Below, one piece after another: positions 58,610 through 64,000 of a stretch of DNA of 64,000 nucleotides (the first letter of the stretch is position 1; each line of letters opens with the position of its first letter). The position numbers and the translations under genes are program-made. Below the pieces are notes generated by a model. It ran no database searches, had not been told where the DNA came from, and saw only the letters and a program-made list of their open reading frames with translations. Origin of the DNA: Streptomyces noursei ATCC 11455 (GTDB lineage: Bacteria; Actinomycetota; Actinomycetes; Streptomycetales; Streptomycetaceae); the NCBI RefSeq assembly GCF_001704275.1, contig NZ_CP011533.1, positions 930,001-994,000 of the forward strand, written 5' to 3'.

Positions 58610-59656
58610 GTGAACACCCCGAACCCGACCGACCACCCCGACCTCACCGGTGCCGCGGCGCACGCGGGGGCGGCCCAGCTGATCGAACAGTCGCTGGGGC
58701 ACCTGTACTCCGCGGCGTTACGGATCGCCGCCCTCCACCACCTGGCCGACCATCTGGCCGGCGGCCCCCGCACCGCCGCCGAACTCGCCCGGCTCACCGG
58801 CACCGACGCCGTCTTCCTCCGCCGCTGTCTGCGTTACCTCGCCTCGCGCGAGGTCTTCCGCGAGGACGACAACGGCGCCTTCCATCTGACCCCGACCGCC
58901 CAGTTCCTGCGCGCCGGGGTGCCGGGTTCGCTGCGCGACGCGGTGCTGATGCTCACCGACGAGATCTTCGTGCGTTCGTCGTCGGCGCTCGACGAGACCA
59001 TACGCACCGGGGCACCGGGCTTCCCCAAGGTCTTCGGCGCCCCGTTCTTCGAGTACCTCCAGGGCGCCCCCAAGACCCGGGAGCTCTTCGACTCGGGCAT
59101 GGCGGCGTTCTCCGAGCCGATCGACGACCTGGTGGCGAGCGCCTATCCGTTCCCGGAGCGGGGCACCGTGGTCGACGTCGGCGGCGGGCGGGGCGGGTTG
59201 CTGCGCCACGTCCTGCTGCGTCACCCGGGCCTGTCAGGGGTGCTGTTGGACCAGGCGGCGGCCGTGCAGGACCACGTGCTGGACACCGCGGAGCTGTCCG
59301 GCCGCTGGCGCGCCGAACCGGGCGACTTCTTCACCTCCGTGCCGGACGGCGGTGACGTCTATGTGCTCAAGCACGTGCTGCACGACTGGGACGACGCCTC
59401 GGCCGTCCGCATCCTGACCGCCTGCCGGCACGGCCTGGCCCCGGACGGAAAGGTCCTGGTCGTCGACTCCGTCCCCGCCCCCGGCAACGCCCCCCATCCG
59501 GGCAAGGCACTGGACGTGGCGATGATGACGCTCGTGACGGGCAAGGAACGCGGGCCGAAGGAGCTCGACGACCTCTTCTCCCGGGCCGGCCTGCGCCGCA
59601 CCCGGATCCTGCCCACACCCACCTTCGCGTCCATCGTGGAGGCGGTCGCGGCCTAG
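58610..59656 (+). CDS. O-methyltransferase, DmpM/plant type
   Basis: A 348-residue methyltransferase with an N-terminal winged-helix dimerisation domain (RTAAELARLTGTDAVFLRR) and a C-terminal SAM domain (GTVVDVGGGRGGLLRHVLL, then YVLKHVLHDWDDASAVRIL with the catalytic His). The LKHVLHDWDD motif marks the natural-product O-methyltransferases that modify aromatic hydroxyls. Residue 37 is a rare TTA codon (58718-58720), so expression may depend on bldA. GTG 58610 has GGAGG seven bases upstream. Confidence 0.9.
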   Translation: MNTPNPTDHPDLTGAAAHAGAAQLIEQSLGHLYSAALRIAALHHLADHLAGGPRTAAELARLTGTDAVFLRRCLRYLASREVFREDDNGAFHLTPTAQFLRAGVPGSLRDAVLMLTDEIFVRSSSALDETIRTGAPGFPKVFGAPFFEYLQGAPKTRELFDSGMAAFSEPIDDLVASAYPFPERGTVVDVGGGRGGLLRHVLLRHPGLSGVLLDQAAAVQDHVLDTAELSGRWRAEPGDFFTSVPDGGDVYVLKHVLHDWDDASAVRILTACRHGLAPDGKVLVVDSVPAPGNAPHPGKALDVAMMTLVTGKERGPKELDDLFSRAGLRRTRILPTPTFASIVEAVAA

Positions 59657-59699
59657 GGTCCGCCCCCTGCCGTCGCGGGGTTGTCGTGGCGTGCCGAGG

Positions 59700-60629
59700 T
59701 CAGCCGGTGGTGGCCGGGCGCTCGCGCCACCAGTCCACCGTCGCCTCGACCGGGGTGGCGCGCACGGCGAACTCGGCTTCGTACGCGCGGGTGTCGACGA
59801 TGAAGGGACGGTCGAACTGGTAACGGACTTCCTTGAGTTCGCGGATCAGTGGGGAGAGAAGCGACGCGATGCCGAGCACGGCCGGCGACAGCCCGCGCAC
59901 CGCGACCGGCCCCACCCCCGCCCGGGCGGCCAGGCGGTCGACCATCTCCCGGGTGGACAGTGCGGGCGCCGTCGGCACGTGCCAGGCCCGCCCCCAGGCG
60001 CGTTCCTCGCCCGCGACCTCCACCAGGGCCCTGGCCACATCGGGGAGATAGCTCCAGCTGTGCGGGGCGTCCGGATCCCCGAGCGTGGAGACCGGCTTGC
60101 CGCGCAGCAGTCGCGGCATGACCCGCGCGGCCAGATGACCGCCGCCGGTCACGCCGGGCCCGAAGAAGTCCGAGGCCCGCACCTCGACCGCCGTGATCCG
60201 GCCCTGCTCGTGCAGTTTCCGCGTCTGCTCCCAAACGGCCGCCCGCACCCGCCCCTTGGGGCCGGTCGCCGCGAGCGGCAGCTGCTCCGTCATCGGTCCG
60301 GCCACGGGGCCGTAGCCGTAGAGGTTGCCCAGCATGACCAGGACGGCCCCGGTCGCCTCGGCCGCCGTGCGGAGCGACGCCGCCAGCGGCGGCCAGTCGC
60401 GCGCCCAGCGGGGGTAGGGCGGTGCGGCACAGCCGTAGATCGCCGCCGCGCCCCGTGCGACCTCGGTCAGTCGCTCGTGGTCCGTGGCGTCCATGGCGAG
60501 GTGCTCGATGCCCGGCTCCGGGCTTCGGCCCGATGTGGTGACGACCCGGACCGCATGGCCCGCTTCGGCCAGCAGCCGAGCGGTGGCCGCCCCGGCGGGA
60601 CCAAAACCTACGACGACGTAAAGACTCAC
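59700..60629 (-). CDS. NAD-dependent epimerase/NmrA-like protein
   Basis: A 309-residue Rossmann protein. The cofactor loop is VVVGFGPAGAATARLLAEAG, followed by VRVVTTSGR. Later SDFFGPGVTGGGHLAARVM and WSYLPDVARALVEVAGEER match the extended SDR family lacking the usual Y-x3-K (the site has LYGYG). It may be a catalytically altered or regulatory NAD-binding protein. GTG starts at 60629. It is convergent with the methyltransferase gene. Confidence 0.82.
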   Translation of the reverse strand: MSLYVVVGFGPAGAATARLLAEAGHAVRVVTTSGRSPEPGIEHLAMDATDHERLTEVARGAAAIYGCAAPPYPRWARDWPPLAASLRTAAEATGAVLVMLGNLYGYGPVAGPMTEQLPLAATGPKGRVRAAVWEQTRKLHEQGRITAVEVRASDFFGPGVTGGGHLAARVMPRLLRGKPVSTLGDPDAPHSWSYLPDVARALVEVAGEERAWGRAWHVPTAPALSTREMVDRLAARAGVGPVAVRGLSPAVLGIASLLSPLIRELKEVRYQFDRPFIVDTRAYEAEFAVRATPVEATVDWWRERPATTG

Positions 60630-60819
60630 GCGCGCACAGTAGCGCGGAGCGGGTCGGCCGGGTTGGGGCGGGGCGCCGAGCAGTGGTCCGCGTGCACCGC
60701 GCCACCGACCCTGATCGAGTCAACGACGAATTTCGGCCATTCGCCTCGCGTGCGAGTCGCACGGCGCCCCTCCCGACCTGCGCGGTCGGCCGGGCCGACC
60801 AGGAGGGCCGCCGCCCGGT

Positions 60820-63609
60820 TCACGCCTCGTCGGCCGTGCCGGCGGTCCCGGCGGCGCCAACGGTCCGGGCGATCACGGCATGCGTGGCCGTGGCGGCCGT
60901 CTCCGCCATCCCCACCGTGGGCGGGACGGCGACACCGGTGGCCGGCGGGGGCGGAACCGCCTCGGATTCCGGGAGGTGCGGCTCCGGGGCGGCCGGGAGG
61001 GAGACGACCATGGTGAGGCCGCCGCCGGGGGTCTCCTCCGGGGTGAGGGTGCCGCCCATCGCCTCCGTCAGGCCGCGGGAGAGCGCGAGGCCGAGGCCGA
61101 GGCCCGTGGTGTTGTCGGTGTCGCCGAGGCGCTGGAACGGCTCGAACGCCCGCTCCCGGTCGGGTAGTTGGATGCCGGGACCGCGGTCGGTGATCCGTAC
61201 TTCGACCCGGCCGGCGAGGGCGCTGGCGCCGATCGTGACGGGGCGGCCGGCAGGCGAGTGGCGCACCGCGTTGGACACCAGGTTGGCGATCACGCGCTCC
61301 AGCAGGGGCGGGTCCGCCAGCACGTCGGGGGCGGTGTCCAGCGCCTGCGCCATGACGCGTCCGGGCGCCTGTGGAGGCGAGCCGGGGAGGGTGTCGAGCG
61401 CGGCGGGCAGGACGTCGGCCAGCGCCACCGGCTCCAGGTGCAGGGTCAGCGCACCGGCCTGGAGTCTGCTCATGTCCAGGAGGTTGTCGACCAGGCGGCT
61501 GAGCTTGGCGAGCGACTCCTCGGCGGTGGCGAGCAGTTCCTCGCGGTCCTCGGGTGAGAAGTCCACCTCGCGACTGCGCAGCGAGCTGATCGCCGCCCAG
61601 CTGCCGGCCAGCGGTGTGCGCAGGTCGTGACCCACCGCGGCCAGGAGCGCGGTGCGCATCCGGTTGGCCGCCTTGACGGGTTCGACCTCGGCGGCGGCCT
61701 CGGCCAGCCGGGCGCGTTCGACGGCCGCGGTCAGATGGGCGGCGAAGGCGGTGAGCACCCGGTGCTCGGAGGCGGGCAGACGGCGCCCGATCAACACCAG
61801 CACACTGTCGTCCCCTATCGCGACCTCGGTCCGGTGGTCGGTCCCCACTTCACCGGCGGTGCCCGCGGTGTGGACGGCCCGTGCGGATCCCCTGGCCGTC
61901 CCGCCTGTCATGGACGGCCAGGGCTCCGGCGCGTCGTCGCGCGGGCACAGCTCGATGCGGTCCATGCCGAAGGTCTCGCGGGTGCGCTCCAGGAGGTCCG
62001 GCACGGCCCGGTCCCCGCGCAGGATGCCGCCGGCCAACGAGGACAGCGTCTCGGCCTCCGCGGTCGCCCGGGCGGCGCGCCGCCCCAACCGCAGCGAACG
62101 GTCCACGATGGCGGCGACGGTGACCGCGACGGTGGTGAACGCGGCCTGGGCGACGACGATATTGGCCTCGGCGAAGGTGAACTGGCCGACCGGCGGGATG
62201 AAGTAGTAGTTGAGCAGCAGCGAGGTGGTGACCGAGGCGAGCAGCGCGGACACCACTCCGCCGATACAGGCCACCCCCAGCACCGTCAGCAGGAAGAGCA
62301 GCGCCTCACTGGTGAGGTTGAGCGACAACGGGCCCGAGACGCCGCGCAGTACGAGGGTCAGCAGCAGGGGCAGCACCAGGCCGGCGATCGGCCCGGCCAC
62401 CCGGCGGGTGCGCGGCAGTCCGCTGCCGGGGATGACCCAGGTGCGCCCCTGCCCGGCGTATTCGTGACTGACGGTGTGGACATCGATGTCGCCGGAGAGT
62501 TCGACGACGGTCTCCCCCACGCCGCGCGGCGCCAGGAACCGCCGCAGTCGGCCGCGCCGGCTGGCACCGACGACGAGTTGGGTGGCGTTCTGGGCGCGGG
62601 CGAAGTCCAGCAGGGCAGCGGGGACGTCGTCCCCGACCACCGCGTGGTAGGTGCCGCCCAGGCTCTCGGTGAGCTGCCGCTGGTCGGCCAGCGCGGCCGG
62701 CGAGGAACCGGCCAGGCCGTCGCTGCGGGTGATGTGCACGGCCAGCAGGTCACCCGCGGGGATGGGGGTCCCTCCTGCTCGAACAAAGCTGAGAGCGCGG
62801 GGGAGGTTGACTATCCGGGCGGCCCGACGGATCAGCGTCGTACCTTCCGGGCCACCGGAGAGCGCCACCACCACCCGCTCGCGGGTCTCCCACACCCGCC
62901 CGATGCGGTGCTCGTGCCGGTACTTGCGCAGCGCCTCGTCCACCCGGCCGGCGACCCAGAGCAGCGCCAGCTCGCGCAGCGCGCTGAGGTTGCCGAGCCG
63001 GAAGTAGCGCGACAGCGCGGCGTCGACCTTCTCGGGCGGGTAGATGTTGCCGTGCGCCATGCGGCGCCGCAGGCCCTCGGCCGGCAGGTCGACCAGTTCG
63101 ATCTGATCGGCGCGGCGGACCACCTCGTCGGGCACGGTCTCGTACTGCGGCACCCCGGTGATCTTCTCGACGACGTCGGTGAGCGACTCCAGGTGCTGGA
63201 TGTTGAGCGTGGCCACCACGTCGATCCCGGCGCCGAGCAGTTCCTCGACGTCCTGCCAGCGCTTGGTGTGCCGGCAGCCCGGCGCGTTGGTGTGGGCGAG
63301 TTCGTCGATGAGCACCACCTCGGGGCGCCGTTCCAGCACCAGGTCCAGGTCGAGTTCGCCGAACTCGGTGCCGCGATGGTTGCGGATCGCGCGCGGCAGC
63401 AGGGCCAGCCCGTCGAGCATCGCCTCGGTGGCCGGGCGGCCGTGGCACTCGGCGTACGCCACCGCCACGTCCGTGCCCCGCGCGGTCCGGCGCCGGCCCT
63501 CGTCCAGCATCCGGTAGGTCTTGCCCACACCGGGGGCGGCCCCGAGAAAGACCTTGAGCCTGCCGGGCCGCGGCCGATCCGCCGCGGCCCCCTCGCTGCC
63601 CCACCCCAT
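60820..63609 (-). CDS. kdpD: KdpD osmosensitive potassium sensor kinase
   Basis: A 929-residue KdpD. The N-terminal KdpD domain has the P-loop GAAPGVGKTYRMLDEGRRR and IDELAHTNAPG. Next are a universal stress protein domain (LVVGASRRGRLRRFL), four membrane helices (LVLPLLLTLVLRGVSGP and others), a GAF domain and the kinase domain (VGHDLRTPLAG H-box, NLVSNAVRHS, GLGLGLALSRGLTEAM). It senses potassium and turgor and normally phosphorylates KdpE. No kdpE lies in the downstream position and no kdpC lies upstream in the window. An in-frame repeat insertion lies in the cytoplasmic part near residues 268-282. The C-terminus has an extra 60-residue Ala/Pro-rich tail. Confidence 0.92.
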   Translation of the reverse strand: MGWGSEGAAADRPRPGRLKVFLGAAPGVGKTYRMLDEGRRRTARGTDVAVAYAECHGRPATEAMLDGLALLPRAIRNHRGTEFGELDLDLVLERRPEVVLIDELAHTNAPGCRHTKRWQDVEELLGAGIDVVATLNIQHLESLTDVVEKITGVPQYETVPDEVVRRADQIELVDLPAEGLRRRMAHGNIYPPEKVDAALSRYFRLGNLSALRELALLWVAGRVDEALRKYRHEHRIGRVWETRERVVVALSGGPEGTTLIRRAARIVNLPRALSFVRAGGTPIPAGDLLAVHITRSDGLAGSSPAALADQRQLTESLGGTYHAVVGDDVPAALLDFARAQNATQLVVGASRRGRLRRFLAPRGVGETVVELSGDIDVHTVSHEYAGQGRTWVIPGSGLPRTRRVAGPIAGLVLPLLLTLVLRGVSGPLSLNLTSEALLFLLTVLGVACIGGVVSALLASVTTSLLLNYYFIPPVGQFTFAEANIVVAQAAFTTVAVTVAAIVDRSLRLGRRAARATAEAETLSSLAGGILRGDRAVPDLLERTRETFGMDRIELCPRDDAPEPWPSMTGGTARGSARAVHTAGTAGEVGTDHRTEVAIGDDSVLVLIGRRLPASEHRVLTAFAAHLTAAVERARLAEAAAEVEPVKAANRMRTALLAAVGHDLRTPLAGSWAAISSLRSREVDFSPEDREELLATAEESLAKLSRLVDNLLDMSRLQAGALTLHLEPVALADVLPAALDTLPGSPPQAPGRVMAQALDTAPDVLADPPLLERVIANLVSNAVRHSPAGRPVTIGASALAGRVEVRITDRGPGIQLPDRERAFEPFQRLGDTDNTTGLGLGLALSRGLTEAMGGTLTPEETPGGGLTMVVSLPAAPEPHLPESEAVPPPPATGVAVPPTVGMAETAATATHAVIARTVGAAGTAGTADEA
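62763..62806 (-). repeat. palindromic Streptomyces repeat inserted in frame in kdpD
   Basis: The minus-strand sequence begins CCTCCCCCGCGCTCTC and has GAGCAGGAGGG in its second half, which makes a hairpin. It resembles a dispersed palindromic element found in many Streptomyces genomes, usually between genes. Here it encodes about 15 residues (NLPRALSFVRAGGTP) that interrupt the normal KdpD sequence. Confidence 0.55.
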
Positions 63610-63790
63610 GGCGTACGTCCCTTCAGTACCACGGCGCGCCGGACGGCACCGCGTGGAGCGTCTCCCCGCGGTTGTCACCGGCCGGCGCGCGAACTCCTCC
63701 TTTGAGTCCTGCGAGCATCGTCACCGCCCACCGCCGGGAACCGCGCTGCGCTGCGCCGACGTTGACGCAACCCTGACCCGGAACGGGGTG

Positions 63791-63824
63791 GGGCTGGGCT
63801 GGGCTGGGCTGGGCTGGGCTGGGC
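63791..63824. repeat. pentanucleotide tandem repeat
   Basis: Six perfect GGGCT units at 63791-63820 followed by GGGC, in the intergenic region upstream of kdpD. It is a typical slippage-prone microsatellite. Confidence 0.9.
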
Positions 63825-63836
63825 AACGGACGGTAC

Positions 63837-64000
63837 TCACGGAGTTGGAGTTGGAGTTGGCGTTGGCGTTTCGGACCCGGACCGGTCGGCCGCGGCGGAC
63901 TCCGGGGTACAGCGATAGACCTGGTACGCCTGGCCCGGCACGCGTTCGCAGTGGGCACGCACCCACGGGCCGATGGCACGGCCGGGCGTCGTCGCCGGAC
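63837..64000 (-). CDS. partial CDS, C-terminal end of unknown protein
   Basis: An open frame that enters from the right edge and ends at TGA 63837-63839. The visible 54 residues include GPWVRAHCERVPGQAYQVYR and end in a Thr-Pro repeat tail (TPTPTPTPTP) encoded by a hexamer repeat. It has protein-like composition with two cysteines, but no known domain. It would be the gene directly upstream of kdpD. It could also be a shadow frame. Confidence 0.45.
   Translation of the reverse strand, partial: PATTPGRAIGPWVRAHCERVPGQAYQVYRCTPESAAADRSGSETPTPTPTPTP

Noticed and set aside
60630..60819. Possible kdpE remnant downstream of kdpD
   Set aside because: No receiver or winged-helix domain text is found in any frame.
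61627..63705. A 692-codon open frame antisense to kdpD
   Set aside because: Shadow of the KdpD reading frame with no ribosome binding site and an Arg/Gly/Pro-rich product.
1..64000. tRNA, rRNA, CRISPR array, insertion sequence or prophage
   Set aside because: Looked for cloverleaf, spaced direct repeats, terminal inverted repeats with a transposase, and integrase or structural genes; none was convincing.

Overview
The window is high-GC actinomycete DNA and almost certainly Streptomyces. Third codon positions are nearly all G or C, GTG starts are common, TTA codons are very rare, and the gene families are typical of the genus (SARP/BTAD regulator, MsiK-dependent sugar ABC transporter without its own ATPase, ALF-repeat protein with an LAxTG sorting signal, PHO box). 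No rRNA, tRNA, ribosomal-protein or central-metabolism gene is visible, so this looks like accessory chromosome. I saw no insertion sequence, integrase or CRISPR array.

Region 1 (1-16 kb): small regulators, membrane and secreted proteins. It holds a SARP-like regulator, a GH25 muramidase, an imine-reductase-type oxidoreductase divergent from a TetR regulator with two matching operator-like boxes, and a MarR regulator. It also holds two adjacent antibiotic-target protection genes: an OtrA/Tet(M)-type ribosomal protection GTPase and a HelR-type RNA polymerase protection helicase. A strong double hairpin and a promoter lie between those two. Region 2 (16-36 kb): an alkaline phosphatase with a PHO box, several regulator/enzyme pairs (PadR and FAD monooxygenase, LysR and DMT exporter, MarR and MFS exporter), an apparently orphan histidine kinase, and two broken genes. 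One of the broken genes is explained exactly by a 16-bp tandem duplication.

Region 3 (36-52.6 kb) is the most interesting part. A Cyt-type (insecticidal delta-endotoxin family) protein gene sits beside what looks like an undescribed biosynthetic cluster. The cluster is bracketed by two paralogous QDD-motif glycosyltransferase-like genes; one of these is fused to a Rossmann NAD-binding domain. Between them lie a sugar epimerase, a NUDIX hydrolase, a galactokinase-type GHMP kinase, a radical SAM enzyme, a carbohydrate-type ABC importer, a StrB1/GatM-type amidinotransferase, a HAD phosphatase, a dimethylformamidase-like protein, a methyltransferase and a GNAT enzyme. The enzyme set suggests a guanidinylated, sugar- or cyclitol-like metabolite (inference). 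Two of the genes carry TTA codons, which suggests bldA control.

Region 4 (52.6-64 kb): a copper-resistance pair (DUF6153-like protein and multicopper oxidase) behind a CsoR-like palindrome, an aromatic-ring FAD monooxygenase with an 8-bp tandem repeat next to its ribosome binding site, and a MerR-RraA in-frame fusion with an internal ribosome binding site. After these come a TTA-containing O-methyltransferase, an NAD-dependent epimerase-like protein, and a KdpD sensor kinase that has no kdpE beside it and carries an in-frame palindromic repeat insertion.
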